Below are positions 1-10,660 of a stretch of DNA of 64,000 nt, one piece after another. Source of the DNA: Agrobacterium fabrum str. C58 (GTDB lineage: Bacteria; Pseudomonadota; Alphaproteobacteria; Rhizobiales; Rhizobiaceae); NCBI RefSeq assembly GCF_000092025.1, contig NC_003063.2, positions 1,369,501-1,433,500 of the forward strand, read 5' to 3'. The notes below the pieces were generated by a model that was given only the letters and a program-made list of their open reading frames with translations, was not told where the DNA came from and made no database searches. The stretch's first letter is position 1. Each line of letters opens with the position of its first letter. Both the position numbers and the translations under genes were made by a program.

Positions 1-701
1 CCGCTTTGTCCTTCGGTTCGTCGCAATGGCTGATCTTTCCGCCGCCCGGCTGGACGCTGAAATGGTATGCGGATTTCTTCGCGGATCCCAGATGGCTGGA
101 GGCCGCCTGGACCAGCCTGCGCATTGCGTTGATGGTCACGGTACTCTCCGTGCTGATCGGTCTCGTGGCTTCCTTCGGGCTGGTGCGCGGACGTTTCCTC
201 GGGCGCGGCACGCTGCGCGCCCTGTTCATGACGCCGATGATCCTCCCCGTCGTGGTCCTTGCGGTGGCGCTTTACGCCTTTTTCCTGAAACTCGGCCTTG
301 CCGGCACCACGACCGGCTTCGTCATCGCCCATCTCGTTGTCGCGCTGCCTTTCTCCATTCTGGCGCTGACCGGCGCGCTCGAGGGTTTCGACAAGTCGAT
401 TGAGGATGCGGCGGTGCTATGCGGTGCGAGCCCGTTGCAGGCGAAAATCCGCATCACGCTTCCCGCCATCAGCCACGGCCTGTTTTCGGCGGCGATCTTT
501 TCCTTCCTCACCTCCTGGGATGAGGTGGTGCTGGCGATCTTCATGGCAAGCCCGACATTGCAGACGCTGCCGGTGAAAATCTGGGCGACGCTGCGTCAGG
601 ATCTGACGCCCGTCATCGCCGCTGCCTCCACGCTTCTCATCGCGGTGACCATCATTCTCATGCTGCTTGTTGCGGCTGTGCGAAAAGGACTGAAAACATG
701 A
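1..701 (+). CDS. ABC transporter permease, spermidine/putrescine type (5' truncated)
   Basis: Inner-membrane permease of a polyamine-type ABC importer (PotC/PotI family). The frame is open to the left edge, and the leftmost start-like codon at 6 is an internal TTG leucine, so the N-terminus and first membrane segment lie outside the window. Visible are an early segment reading FPPPGWTLKWYADFFADP, typical of PotC proteins, five hydrophobic segments, and the EAA-type loop around DAAVLCGASPLQAKIRITLP that contacts the ATPase. The stop overlaps the start of the next gene (ATGA), so both belong to one operon. The exact substrate cannot be read from the permease. Confidence 0.9.
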   Translation, partial: ALSFGSSQWLIFPPPGWTLKWYADFFADPRWLEAAWTSLRIALMVTVLSVLIGLVASFGLVRGRFLGRGTLRALFMTPMILPVVVLAVALYAFFLKLGLAGTTTGFVIAHLVVALPFSILALTGALEGFDKSIEDAAVLCGASPLQAKIRITLPAISHGLFSAAIFSFLTSWDEVVLAIFMASPTLQTLPVKIWATLRQDLTPVIAAASTLLIAVTIILMLLVAAVRKGLKT

Positions 702-1780
702 CCAAACCGCTCCTGCAAATTCGCGGAATCCGCAAGCAATACGGACCGTTGGTCGCCGTTCAGGATGTCAATCTCGACGTTCAGCCGGGCGAGTTCATGA
801 CCTTCCTCGGTCCTTCCGGTTCCGGCAAGAGCACCACTCTTTATATCCTTGCCGGTTTCGAACAGCCGACCTCGGGGGATATCCTGCTGAACGGCGAGAG
901 CCTGCTGTCGACTCCATCGCACAAGCGCAATATCGGCATGGTCTTCCAGCGTTACACCCTGTTTCCGCATCTGTCGGTCGGCGAAAACATCGCCTTTCCG
1001 CTGAAAGTTCGCCGCAGGAGCAAGGCGGACATCGATGCCAAGGTGAAGGAGATGCTGCGGCTCGTCCGCCTCGAAGGTTTCGAGGACAGGAAGCCCGCGC
1101 AGATGTCCGGCGGTCAGCAGCAGCGCGTGGCGCTGGCGCGTGCGCTTGCTTATGATCCGCCGGTACTTTTGATGGATGAGCCGCTGTCGGCGCTCGACAA
1201 GAAGCTGCGCGAGGAAATCCAATTCGAAATCCGTCGCATCCACCAGCAGACGGAAGTGACGATCCTTTACGTCACCCATGATCAGGAAGAAGCCTTGCGT
1301 CTTTCTGACCGGATCGCCGTGTTTTCCAAGGGGGTGATCGATCAGATCGGCACGGGGCCCGAGCTTTATGCTCATCCTACTACCCGTTTCGTGGCTGAAT
1401 TCATTGGTGACAGCGATTTCATCGCCTGCGATCTGATCGCGGCATCGGGCGGCAAGGCGACGGTGTCGCTTGGCCGGGATATCATCTTCGATCATATTCC
1501 CATGCATGGCGAGGCCGCGCCGGGCAAGAAAGCGGCACTGATGCTGCGTCCGGAACGCCTGCAGCTCAGCCGCAACAGACCGGTTGCTTCCGCCGGTTTT
1601 CAGGCCACGGTCAGCGACATCACCTTCCTTGGCAACAATGTCCATGTGGTTGCTCATACCGGTTCGGGCGAACCGCTTGCCGTGCGGCTGCCCTTTGGCC
1701 ACGAGGCGATTTCCGGTCTCAACCGGGGCGACCTCGTGCACTTGGCCTTCGACCCGGCGTCAGCCCAGGTTTTCTGTTGA
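698..1780 (+). CDS. ABC transporter ATP-binding protein, PotA-like
   Basis: Cytoplasmic ATPase, 360 aa, that powers the polyamine-type importer upstream. Walker A is GPSGSGKST, the signature is [15 protein letters not shown], Walker B is VLLMDEPLSALD, and the switch histidine lies in YVTHDQEEA. After about residue 240 comes a TOBE-like C-terminal domain, as in PotA/CysA/MalK ATPases. The ATG overlaps the permease stop by four bases. The following dehydrogenase starts only 12 bases after the stop, suggesting that import and breakdown are co-expressed. Family assignment is firm; spermidine, putrescine or GABA as substrate is inferred from the neighbour. Confidence 0.93.
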   Translation: MTKPLLQIRGIRKQYGPLVAVQDVNLDVQPGEFMTFLGPSGSGKSTTLYILAGFEQPTSGDILLNGESLLSTPSHKRNIGMVFQRYTLFPHLSVGENIAFPLKVRRRSKADIDAKVKEMLRLVRLEGFEDRKPAQMSGGQQQRVALARALAYDPPVLLMDEPLSALDKKLREEIQFEIRRIHQQTEVTILYVTHDQEEALRLSDRIAVFSKGVIDQIGTGPELYAHPTTRFVAEFIGDSDFIACDLIAASGGKATVSLGRDIIFDHIPMHGEAAPGKKAALMLRPERLQLSRNRPVASAGFQATVSDITFLGNNVHVVAHTGSGEPLAVRLPFGHEAISGLNRGDLVHLAFDPASAQVFC

Positions 1781-1792
1781 AGGATCGGCTCC

Positions 1793-3247
1793 ATGCATCT
1801 GAATGACCCCACGCTTTTCTGTGAAAAAGTGCCCGTGGCCGGCCGCTGGATCGGCTGCGATGACCGCGAGACGGCGACGATCCGCAATCCCGCGACGGGG
1901 AAAATCGTCGGGCAAGTTCCCGAACTTGGCGCAACGGAAACGCAAGCGGCTATCACCGCTGCCGTGATTGCCCAGAAAGCATGGGCGCGCCGCACAGCCG
2001 GCGAGCGTGCGGCGATCCTGAAGGCGTGGCACCGGCTCGTCATGGAAAACCGGGACGATCTCGGCATGATCCTGACGCTGGAACAGGGAAAACCGCTCGC
2101 GGAAGCCAAAGGTGAAATCGCCTATGGGGCAAGCTTCATCGAGTGGTTTGCCGAAGAGGCGCGCCGGATCAATGGTGAGACGGTTCCCGGTCATCAGGCC
2201 GACAAGCGCATCCTCGTTCTGCGCCAGCCGGTCGGCGTCGTCGCGGCCATCACGCCGTGGAATTTCCCCAATGCCATGATTACCCGCAAGGTCGGCCCGG
2301 CGCTCGCTGCCGGCTGCGCGGTGGTGCTGAAACCCGCACCGCAGACGCCGTTTTCGGCCATCGCCCTCGCCATTCTCGCCGAGCGCGCGGGCCTGCCGCT
2401 CGAACTTTTCAGCATCGTGACGGGTCCTGCCGCAGAAATCGGCGGCGTGCTGACCGCAAGCCCGGATATTCGTCTCCTCACCTTCACCGGCTCGACACGC
2501 ACGGGAGAACATCTTTACCGCCAATGCGCGCCGACGATCAAGAAACTCGGGCTGGAACTCGGCGGCAACGCGCCCTTCATCGTATTTAATGACGCTGATC
2601 TCGACGCGGCTGTCGAAGGGGCGCTGATTGCCAAGTTCCGCAACAACGGCCAGACCTGCGTCTGCGCCAACCGGCTTTATGTGCAGAGCGGTGTTTATGA
2701 TGCCTTTGCTGAAAAATTCGCGCGGGCGGTATCGGGGCTGAAGGTCGGTAACGGGTTGGAAGAGGGAAGCATTCTGGGTCCGCTCATCGATGGTAACGCC
2801 GTTGCCAAGGTGGAAGCGCATATCGCCGATGCACTCTCAAAAGGCGCGCAAATTGCCGCGGGCGGTAGCAGGTATGCACTCGGCGGCAATTTTTTCGAGC
2901 CGACGATCCTGCGCAACGTGACTGCCGACATGCAGGTCGCGCGCGAGGAGACATTTGGGCCGCTCGCTCCGCTTTTCCGTTTCGAAGACGAAGAGGATGT
3001 GATCGCGCAGGCCAACAATACCGATTTCGGTCTCGCTTCCTATTTTTATGCGCGTGATCTTTCCCGTGTGTTCAGGGTCGCCGAGGCGCTTGAATATGGC
3101 ATGGTCGGCGTCAATACGGGGGCTATCTCCACCGCCGAGGCGCCCTTTGGCGGCGTCAAGATGTCAGGTCTCGGGCGCGAAGGTTCCCGCCATGGCATCG
3201 AGGAATATACCGAACTCAAATATGTCTGCATCGGCAACATTCTCTAG
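1793..3247 (+). CDS. gabD: NAD(P)-dependent aldehyde dehydrogenase, succinate-semialdehyde dehydrogenase type
   Basis: Aldehyde dehydrogenase of 484 aa, full length for the GabD branch. It would oxidise succinate semialdehyde (or a close relative such as glutarate semialdehyde) to the acid with NAD(P). Visible marks are the GabD-typical LEQGKPLAEAKGEI segment, the nucleotide-binding region TPWNFPNAM, the FTGST turn, the general-base glutamate in LELGGNAPF, and the catalytic cysteine in NNGQTCVCANR. The ATG at 1793 follows AAGGA at a normal distance. It is the last gene of the polyamine-type operon, which fits putrescine or GABA being taken up and sent to succinate. The substrate is inferred. 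Confidence 0.88.
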   Translation: MHLNDPTLFCEKVPVAGRWIGCDDRETATIRNPATGKIVGQVPELGATETQAAITAAVIAQKAWARRTAGERAAILKAWHRLVMENRDDLGMILTLEQGKPLAEAKGEIAYGASFIEWFAEEARRINGETVPGHQADKRILVLRQPVGVVAAITPWNFPNAMITRKVGPALAAGCAVVLKPAPQTPFSAIALAILAERAGLPLELFSIVTGPAAEIGGVLTASPDIRLLTFTGSTRTGEHLYRQCAPTIKKLGLELGGNAPFIVFNDADLDAAVEGALIAKFRNNGQTCVCANRLYVQSGVYDAFAEKFARAVSGLKVGNGLEEGSILGPLIDGNAVAKVEAHIADALSKGAQIAAGGSRYALGGNFFEPTILRNVTADMQVAREETFGPLAPLFRFEDEEDVIAQANNTDFGLASYFYARDLSRVFRVAEALEYGMVGVNTGAISTAEAPFGGVKMSGLGREGSRHGIEEYTELKYVCIGNIL

Positions 3248-3254
3248 ATAACGG

Positions 3255-3690
3255 TCAGGTTGGTCTGGCCGTGTTGTTGCGAAACATGGCGTTCATCGGA
3301 TAGGAACCCGCTGCGTTCGCCGCATCCGGTGAGATATGGGCGGAACGCCTCCATCGCACCTGCATGCCTTCGTTGTCCCGCGATAGCACGGTTGCCGATT
3401 GACGGAAGTCACCCCGCATGACAACGGACGATGCTCCCGGCTTGTCGTACCAAAGCGACATGTCGGTCTCGGTGGTCTTTTGAACGCGATAATGAAGCTC
3501 AGTCCCGACGGCCGGCGCATAAGGCGGAACGGTCACGCTCTCCGCCGCCTGCGCGGGGCCGCCCGCTATCGTTGCCTGGAATATCAGCCCGGCAGCGAGA
3601 AAAAGGCGAGGGACCAGACCGATAGTGCGGCGCGTTGCGCTCGTGCGAATTCGCGTGCTCTCCGGTTACGGCTTTTCCAAAACGTGACAT
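3255..3690 (-). pseudogene. Remnant of a small exported protein gene (frameshifted)
   Basis: On the minus strand a frame open from just inside 3668 down to 3255 encodes a signal-peptide-like stretch (GLVPRLFLAAGLIFQ, ending AQA-AES) followed by about 95 residues including YRVQKTTETDMSLWYDKP, which looks like real secreted-protein sequence. There is no ATG, GTG or TTG before the signal sequence in this frame, and an in-frame TAA lies at 3666-3668. An ATG at 3690 (MSRFGKAVTGE) is in another frame. A one-base indel would join the two. The mature part also looks short. I do not recognise the family. The alternative is a leaderless 93-residue protein starting at GTG 3536. Confidence 0.45.
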
Positions 3691-3785
3691 GCCGATTTCG
3701 CGGTGTCTATGCCAAGTTCGACGCCATACGGCTTCTGTGGGTAATGATTTTAATCACTGAATAATGTCCTGCGTTGCGATCCCGT

Positions 3786-4829
<1,044 letters not shown>

Positions 4830-4843
4830 GGTCAGCCTTTCGA

Positions 4844-5686
4844 TTAGCCTTTAAGGCCGGTATGGGCGAGGCCTTCGACGAATTGTTTCTGCGCAACGAT
4901 GAAGACGATGAGGACGGGAATGGCGGTCATCGTCGCGGCGGCAAGCTGGATGTTCCACATCGGCCCGCCATAGGCGTCGGTAAATTGGGTCAATGCCTGG
5001 GGCAGGGTGAATTTGTCGGGGCTGGAGAGAAAGACGATGGGTTCAAGATAAAGGTTCCAGCTGCCGAGAAATGTGAAGATCGCGACGGCGGCCAGTGCCG
5101 GACGGGCAAGGGGCAGGGCGATGGTCCAGAATATCTTGAACCGGCTGAGACCATCGACCCACGCGGCTTCCTCCAGTTCCACCGGCAGGGAAATGAAGAA
5201 CTGGCGCATGATGAAGGTGGCGAAGACCGCCGGCGCGCCGAAGATCGGCACCAGGATCAGCGGCCAGTGCGTGTTGATCATGCCCCATTTGAGAAACATC
5301 CGGAACAGCGGAACCAGCGTCACTTCGGACGGGATCAGCAATCCTACCAGCACCACCATGAAGATGGCGTTGGCGAAGGGGAACCTGATACGCGCAAAGG
5401 CATATCCGGCCATCGAAGCCACAGCCATGGTGCCGATGGTGACGATTGCGGCGATATAGGCCGAGTTCCAATATTGCAGCGCAAAGGGCTGTATTCTGAA
5501 AACGTCGGAATAGGAGGAAAAATCAAAGGTGCGCGGCCAGATATCCGGCGGAAAGGCAAATATCTGGCTGACGGGTTTGACCGACGACGTCACCATCCAC
5601 CAGGTCGGAAAGACGAAGGGGACAAGCAGCACGCAGAGTATGAAATAGATCAGCGTCTGCGCGCGTGGGCTGAGTTCAGTTTTCAT
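4844..5686 (-). CDS. ABC sugar transporter permease, MalG/UgpE type
   Basis: Inner-membrane permease of 280 aa with about six membrane segments, the first near residues 12-30. The conserved MalG-family loop [21 protein letters not shown] (shown only in part: EAAWVDG) docks to the ATPase. It ends with [11 protein letters not shown], the usual GLtaGAvKG-like tail of this family. It overlaps the preceding permease gene by 11 bases, so the two half-channels are translated together. Substrate cannot be told from the permease; the family handles sugars, polyols and glycerol phosphate. Confidence 0.93.
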   Translation of the reverse strand: MKTELSPRAQTLIYFILCVLLVPFVFPTWWMVTSSVKPVSQIFAFPPDIWPRTFDFSSYSDVFRIQPFALQYWNSAYIAAIVTIGTMAVASMAGYAFARIRFPFANAIFMVVLVGLLIPSEVTLVPLFRMFLKWGMINTHWPLILVPIFGAPAVFATFIMRQFFISLPVELEEAAWVDGLSRFKIFWTIALPLARPALAAVAIFTFLGSWNLYLEPIVFLSSPDKFTLPQALTQFTDAYGGPMWNIQLAAATMTAIPVLIVFIVAQKQFVEGLAHTGLKG

Positions 5687-6602
5687 AGAATACGAACTTT
5701 CTGCGCAAGTGCCACTGGATGAAGGTCAAAGCGCCGACAATGACCAGCAGGATGATGGAGAGTGTCGAGCCATAACCGAAGAGGTAGAACTGAAAGGCCT
5801 GCTGATAGAGGTAATAAACGAGAACCGTCGTGGAAAAACCCGGCCCGCCCTGGGTCAAGATCATGATCTGCGCAAAGACCTGCAGCGCGCCGACGATGGT
5901 GACGATGGAAGCGAGCAGGATCGTGGGGCTGATCATCGGCAGGGTGATGCGGTAGAACTGCTTGAAGCGCGGCACGCCGTCGACGCGCGCGGCCTCGAAC
6001 AGTTCACGCGGCACGCCCTGAAGTGCTGCAAGAAACAGGATCATGTTGAGACCGACATTCTTGAGCGCCTGCACGACGATGACCGAGATCATCGCTGTCG
6101 TGGGGTGACGCAGCCAGTTGGGACCCTCGACGCCGATCATTTGCAGGAGGCCGTTGATGCCGCCATTGTTCTGCAGCAAAAAACTCCAGACGATTGTCCA
6201 GGCGACCAGCGACACCACGACAGGCGAAAAGAACAGCGTGCGAAACATGGTCATGAAGGCCAGCTGCTGGTTCAGGAGCAACGCAAGCCCCAGCGCCAGG
6301 CTCATGTTGAGCAGGGCAAGCCCGGCCGAGAACACGGCGGTCACGGCCAGCACCTCGCCTATGGCCGGATCGCTGAGCAGCTTCTGGTAGTTGGCGATGC
6401 CGGTGAACCGGAAGGATCCCGCCAGCACGTTCCACTCATGTAGCGAATACCAGAAGACCAGCACCAGCGGAACGAGCACGAAGACAACGATGCCGATGAG
6501 TTGCGGCGCTATGAACAGATAACCGGTGGCGGCGTCACGGCGCGCCATGGTCCAGAAGCCGCGCCGGGCCTGTGTTTGCGCCGTCTGGAGGGCAAGCGTC
6601 AT
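5676..6602 (-). CDS. ABC sugar transporter permease, MalF/UgpA type
   Basis: Inner-membrane permease of about 308 aa, partner of the MalG-type protein downstream. Hydrophobic segments start near LIGIVVFVLVPLVLVFWYS. The ATPase-contact loop reads ELFEAARVDGVPRFKQFYRI, as in UgpA proteins. The start at 6602 (MTLALQ) is preferred over 6629 because AGGAAG sits just ahead of it and nothing like a ribosome site precedes 6629. A short gap separates it from the binding-protein gene, and all components of one importer lie in order on this strand. Confidence 0.92.
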   Translation of the reverse strand: MTLALQTAQTQARRGFWTMARRDAATGYLFIAPQLIGIVVFVLVPLVLVFWYSLHEWNVLAGSFRFTGIANYQKLLSDPAIGEVLAVTAVFSAGLALLNMSLALGLALLLNQQLAFMTMFRTLFFSPVVVSLVAWTIVWSFLLQNNGGINGLLQMIGVEGPNWLRHPTTAMISVIVVQALKNVGLNMILFLAALQGVPRELFEAARVDGVPRFKQFYRITLPMISPTILLASIVTIVGALQVFAQIMILTQGGPGFSTTVLVYYLYQQAFQFYLFGYGSTLSIILLVIVGALTFIQWHLRRKFVFYEN

Positions 6603-6657
6603 GGCTTTTCTTCCTTCTACCTTTCGCATCCACGGAAAATCGGATGACTACCAAGCG

Positions 6658-7917
6658 TCAATTGGCCGCCAGCAACGGATCAAGACGGCCGCAAAGCGCT
6701 TGCAGGACAGCCGCGACATCGGCATCTGGTCGCCAGAGACCGTCAAGGCCAGCGCGAACGGTCTGTTGCAGCCGGGCAAAGTTGCGGACCTGCTGCGTTG
6801 ATTGACCGGTGGCGACGCCACGAATGACCACGGCCTCTATCTGTTTACGCGACAGCAACGGGTTGGCGGCCGCGAGCACATCGGCGGTGAGCAGACTTTG
6901 CCGTGCCGGCGGGAAAAACCGCGCGAGCTTGGCTACATTAGGCTTGGAGGAGAAAAACGCCAGGAATTCCGCCGCGAGCTTCGGGTTTTTGCCGCTGGCC
7001 AGGACGCCAATGCCTGCTCGACCTGTAACGGCATAGTCACCTGCAGGTCCTGTAGGCAACGGCACGAGATCCCAGTCGAAGGCCTTGTCACCTTTGGGTA
7101 GCAACGCTGCGCGGCTGATCTGGGTGGTCGTCATCGCGGCATCCCCGGCAAAGAAATCGGCCGAAACACCAGGGCCTGGCATGGCTTTTTTCACGAAGAT
7201 TGCATCGTGGATGAAGCGCATGGCATCAACCATCTCCGGGCTGGCAAAAGCGCAGGACTTGGTATCCTTCGACCAAGGATAGGCATTCCAGCCGGTATAG
7301 ACTTCGGCGAGGTTTTCCCACGCCTTGTATTCAAAATCACGAATGATCAATCCCTGCTTGCCGGTTGCCGCGACTTTCGCGGCGGTCGCGATGGCATTGT
7401 CCCAGTTCCAGTCGCCGGCAGCGATCATCTCGGCGGGCGTCTTGGCACCTGCCGCCCGGATCATGTCGTTGTTGACGAAGACGCCGAAGGGTGATGTCGA
7501 GAATGGATAGAGATATTGTGTTCCTTCATATGACCAAGCGGCAAGGGTTGCCGGGGGAAAGTCGCCCATGTCGTAGCCTTGCGTATTGGCAAAGGTTTCG
7601 GTGAGAGGATAAAGCGCCCCGGCTGCCATGAAATCAGGGGCTGTCGTGTCGAACAGCCAGGCCAGATCGGGCGGGTTGCCGCCGGCGATCTGGGTGGTCA
7701 AGGTGGTGGCATAACCTTCATAGGCAAGGGAATCGTAGGTAATCTTGACGCCGGGATGACTGGCCTCGAATTCATCGGCAATCTCGTTGAAAAGGGCCAG
7801 ATGGGCTTCGTTGGCGCTCCAGATGGCCATCCGCAATTCCTGCGACAAAGCCGGCGAAACCAGCCCTGACGTGACCAGAAAACCGGTCATTGCAATTTTG
7901 ACTATAGTCCTGCGCAT
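6658..7917 (-). CDS. ABC transporter extracellular sugar-binding protein (family 1)
   Basis: Periplasmic solute-binding protein, 419 aa, that delivers substrate to the permease pair. The N-terminus MRRTIVKIAMTGFLVTSGL followed by SPALSQEL is a signal peptide with cleavage after LSQ or thereabouts. The mature part has the family-1 pattern: FNEIADEFEASHPGVKITY, GNPPDLAWLFDT and later YAVTGRAGIGVLASGKNP. A strong GGAGG sits before ATG 7917. There is no lipobox cysteine. Ligand unknown; the neighbouring FAD enzyme suggests an unusual sugar or polyol rather than a common disaccharide. Confidence 0.93.
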   Translation of the reverse strand: MRRTIVKIAMTGFLVTSGLVSPALSQELRMAIWSANEAHLALFNEIADEFEASHPGVKITYDSLAYEGYATTLTTQIAGGNPPDLAWLFDTTAPDFMAAGALYPLTETFANTQGYDMGDFPPATLAAWSYEGTQYLYPFSTSPFGVFVNNDMIRAAGAKTPAEMIAAGDWNWDNAIATAAKVAATGKQGLIIRDFEYKAWENLAEVYTGWNAYPWSKDTKSCAFASPEMVDAMRFIHDAIFVKKAMPGPGVSADFFAGDAAMTTTQISRAALLPKGDKAFDWDLVPLPTGPAGDYAVTGRAGIGVLASGKNPKLAAEFLAFFSSKPNVAKLARFFPPARQSLLTADVLAAANPLLSRKQIEAVVIRGVATGQSTQQVRNFARLQQTVRAGLDGLWRPDADVAAVLQALCGRLDPLLAAN

Positions 7918-7946
7918 GAATAATCCTCCCAGATTATACGTTTTGG

Positions 7947-9557
7947 CTAGTAGCCGCGAATATCAGGCCAATGGCGCTCCACCCCTTGGCGTTCGATGTG
8001 TGTGTGGAACTCCGCCAGACGCTTTTCATCGGCATGCACGCCATGCGGGGTCTCACCCTTGTCGAGGCAATAGGCGGCCAGCATGCCGGCCACTTCGCCG
8101 ATGTTCCATTCGACCGGGTGCAGCCTGTAACAACCATTGGTGATATGCGTGGTGCCGATATTCTTGGATGCCGCCAGCAGGTTCGTTTTGTGGCGGGAGA
8201 TAAGGGCACCCAGCGGAATTTCGAAAGGGCAGGCCCCCACATCGATATAATTATCACCGCCCGTCGAGGGGTGCAGGTCGATGCGATACATGCCGATACC
8301 GATGCTATCAGGGTAATGCACCGCGCCGCGATCGCCGCGCACCGCAAGCGACAGATCCTGCTCAACCACCGTGGTCAGCGCACGAATGCGACGGCTTTCA
8401 CGGATGTAGGGCGCCATGGCCAGGCCATGTTCCGTGCCGGTAATGTCGCCGCGCAGGCGCAGTCCCGGAAAGCCCTGACCACCATCTGGCCGAGGCGCCT
8501 CGGTCTGCATCCAGTAGAACATGGAATAGGACAGACTAGCCGCATCGGCCAGCCGCTCGGCATATTGTTCGGGGGTAACGTCGATGATCGGCGCCTCGAA
8601 ATAATCGATCATCGGCCAGTTCACGAGGCAGATATCGCTGGCATAGGCGCCGGGCCGAAACGTGTGGCGGGCGGCAATGCGGCGGAATATCCACAGGCTC
8701 ATATCGCCCGCGCTGTGTCGCTGGTCGGCAACGTCGCGTGTTGCGTTGTCAACCGGGTTGGGATCGAAGAACCGGCGGCTACGTTCCAGTGTCCGCGGAT
8801 TGGGCGAGTCCCAGCTCAACAGCGGGCCGCCCCAGAATTCGGGGGCAACCTGACGCCAGTGGTCGTACCGGGCGGGCTTGTCGATGACGTGATTGCCGTC
8901 AACCTGATCGACCGCGAAGCAGATCGAGACGGCCTGCTGATTGTGCGGTTGCGCCTCCGCCGGCGCACTCGGCTCTCCAGTTTCGGATTGCGCTTCAAAA
9001 CCTGTGACATAGTCGGTTGCGGTCAGCGGCAGCAGATCGCCCAGTTCGGTGGCGTCGATGATGTACCGGGCCGAACAGGAAACGAGGTCGCTCGTATTGC
9101 AATGGCGTAGTGTCACGGCCCGCACGGTGTCGCCCTCGACGTCGGCCGCGATCGGCTCATAGGGCTTGAGGATGGTCAGCTTGCCGCCCGCCGCGAAAGG
9201 GGCAAGCATCGCCTCCATCACCGCCAGTGAAACACGCGGTTCATGGCACAGGCGAGATACATTGCCATCACCGGGATTGAGCGTCAGATCGGCCCGGGCG
9301 GCGTCTGTCAGCGGATAGTGGTCGCGGTAATATTGCCGCACGCCGGTGCGCAGGGCGCGATAGCTGGCGGTGATTCCGAACTGTTCCACCCAGCTGTGTT
9401 CGTCGGGCGGCACGGCCTGGCTGGTCAGCTGGCCGCCAATCCACTCGAATGCTTCGGTCAGGATAACGCTGCGGCCGTTGCGCAGGGCTCCAAGCGCCGC
9501 GGCCACGCCGCCAAGTCCGCCGCCAACCACAAGAATATCTGCATTGTATTCTCTCAC
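7947..9557 (-). CDS. FAD-dependent oxidoreductase (FAD_oxidored family)
   Basis: Flavoprotein of about 536 aa. Near the N-terminus is a dinucleotide-binding motif (ADILVVGGGLGGVAAALGAL) followed by an acidic position in ILTEAFEWIGGQLTSQAVP, the pattern of the FAD_oxidored (PF12831) group. Such proteins often sit with sugar ABC importers and glycoside enzymes; their substrates are mostly unknown. I choose the GTG at 9557, one base after the LacI stop and behind AAGGAAAG, because the longer TTG start at 9602 would overlap the regulator by 44 bases. It lies between the regulator and the binding protein, so it probably acts on the imported compound or a product of it. Confidence 0.85.
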   Translation of the reverse strand: MREYNADILVVGGGLGGVAAALGALRNGRSVILTEAFEWIGGQLTSQAVPPDEHSWVEQFGITASYRALRTGVRQYYRDHYPLTDAARADLTLNPGDGNVSRLCHEPRVSLAVMEAMLAPFAAGGKLTILKPYEPIAADVEGDTVRAVTLRHCNTSDLVSCSARYIIDATELGDLLPLTATDYVTGFEAQSETGEPSAPAEAQPHNQQAVSICFAVDQVDGNHVIDKPARYDHWRQVAPEFWGGPLLSWDSPNPRTLERSRRFFDPNPVDNATRDVADQRHSAGDMSLWIFRRIAARHTFRPGAYASDICLVNWPMIDYFEAPIIDVTPEQYAERLADAASLSYSMFYWMQTEAPRPDGGQGFPGLRLRGDITGTEHGLAMAPYIRESRRIRALTTVVEQDLSLAVRGDRGAVHYPDSIGIGMYRIDLHPSTGGDNYIDVGACPFEIPLGALISRHKTNLLAASKNIGTTHITNGCYRLHPVEWNIGEVAGMLAAYCLDKGETPHGVHADEKRLAEFHTHIERQGVERHWPDIRGY

Positions 9558-9558
9558 G

Positions 9559-10617
9559 TCAGGTTCTCTTTCCTTGAATTGGGCCTTGAGTTGGGGAAGC
9601 AAGCGTTTCGCCCGCCACGATGTCGCAGCCCAGCAGTATCTGCCTTACGGGGCCGGGGGGACTGGTAAGGGTTTCGACCAGCATGGAAGTTGCCTGCCTG
9701 CCCATCTCTTCGCGGGGGATGGCATAGGAGGTGAAGTCGCGTTGCAAGCGTAGCGTATGCGTGCGTGTGCCGCTGCCCAGCACCACGATGGAAAGATCGC
9801 CGGGGACGCTGACCCCCTGCGCGCGGGCATGATTGTCGAAGACCACCGCTTCGGCCACTTCGGCAAAAAAAACGACGCTTGCTCCGCTGGCGCGAACGGC
9901 GGCCAGTTGCTCGGCCGGATCGCCATTTTCGCTCTCATGGGAATAGACCAGCTCCGCCGCACCTTCGATCGCAGTCAGAAACCCACGCCAGCGGTCGCTG
10001 ATGGATTCCGCCGGACCCGTCGCGCCGATAAAGGCGAAACGGCGATGGCCGGCGACAAGTGCCTCCCGCACAAGAGCATGCGTGGCGGTGACGTAATCCG
10101 CGCCGACATAACGCACCGGCCCGCCGGCATCGTCACGGCGACCGACTGCGACGTAAGGATAGTCGCCGGCAACCAGTTGGGCCAGCTCATCGCGATCGAA
10201 CTGGCTGCCCAGAATGAGGCATCCGTCAGCAAGTCGAAGCCGACCTGTTTCCCCGAAGATGCGCTTTCGCCCATTATCGTCGCGCTCGGCTGCCGTCATC
10301 AGCAGAAGGTCGTAGCCCAACCTCTCCGCTTCCTCTTCGATCCCCATCAGAAAAGGCGTGTAGAAATCGGCCTGCGCGATCGGAAAAGCCGGCTGATAGG
10401 TGAAAACACCCAGGATCCGGTTGGCGCCCTTGACCATGCTGCGCGCGATGGGGTCCGCCACATAACCAGTGTCCCGAATGGCCTTCAGCACACGCTCCCG
10501 CGTTTCAGGCGGAATGCGGCCTTCAGCGGATTTTGCCTCGTTGAGCACGAGTGAAACGGTTGCCTGACTGACCCCCGCGAAGATCGCAATATCCCGTTGC
10601 GTCAACCGCCTAACCAT
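9559..10617 (-). CDS. LacI-family transcriptional regulator
   Basis: DNA-binding repressor/activator of 352 aa. The N-terminal helix-turn-helix and hinge read TQRDIAIFAGVSQATVSLVL, then RERVLKAIRDTGYVADPIAR, exactly the LacI/GalR layout. The rest is a periplasmic-binding-like effector domain (from about residue 65) with dimerisation interface. It is the first gene of the sugar-transport operon and is translationally coupled to the FAD oxidoreductase (stop and start one base apart), so it very likely controls its own operon through the dyad at 10661-10672. Effector unknown, presumably the transported sugar or its oxidised form. Confidence 0.93.
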   Translation of the reverse strand: MVRRLTQRDIAIFAGVSQATVSLVLNEAKSAEGRIPPETRERVLKAIRDTGYVADPIARSMVKGANRILGVFTYQPAFPIAQADFYTPFLMGIEEEAERLGYDLLLMTAAERDDNGRKRIFGETGRLRLADGCLILGSQFDRDELAQLVAGDYPYVAVGRRDDAGGPVRYVGADYVTATHALVREALVAGHRRFAFIGATGPAESISDRWRGFLTAIEGAAELVYSHESENGDPAEQLAAVRASGASVVFFAEVAEAVVFDNHARAQGVSVPGDLSIVVLGSGTRTHTLRLQRDFTSYAIPREEMGRQATSMLVETLTSPPGPVRQILLGCDIVAGETLASPTQGPIQGKRT

Positions 10618-10660
10618 CGGAACCTCATTTCCTGCCTCGCTGCTAATTCGTATTAGCTGC

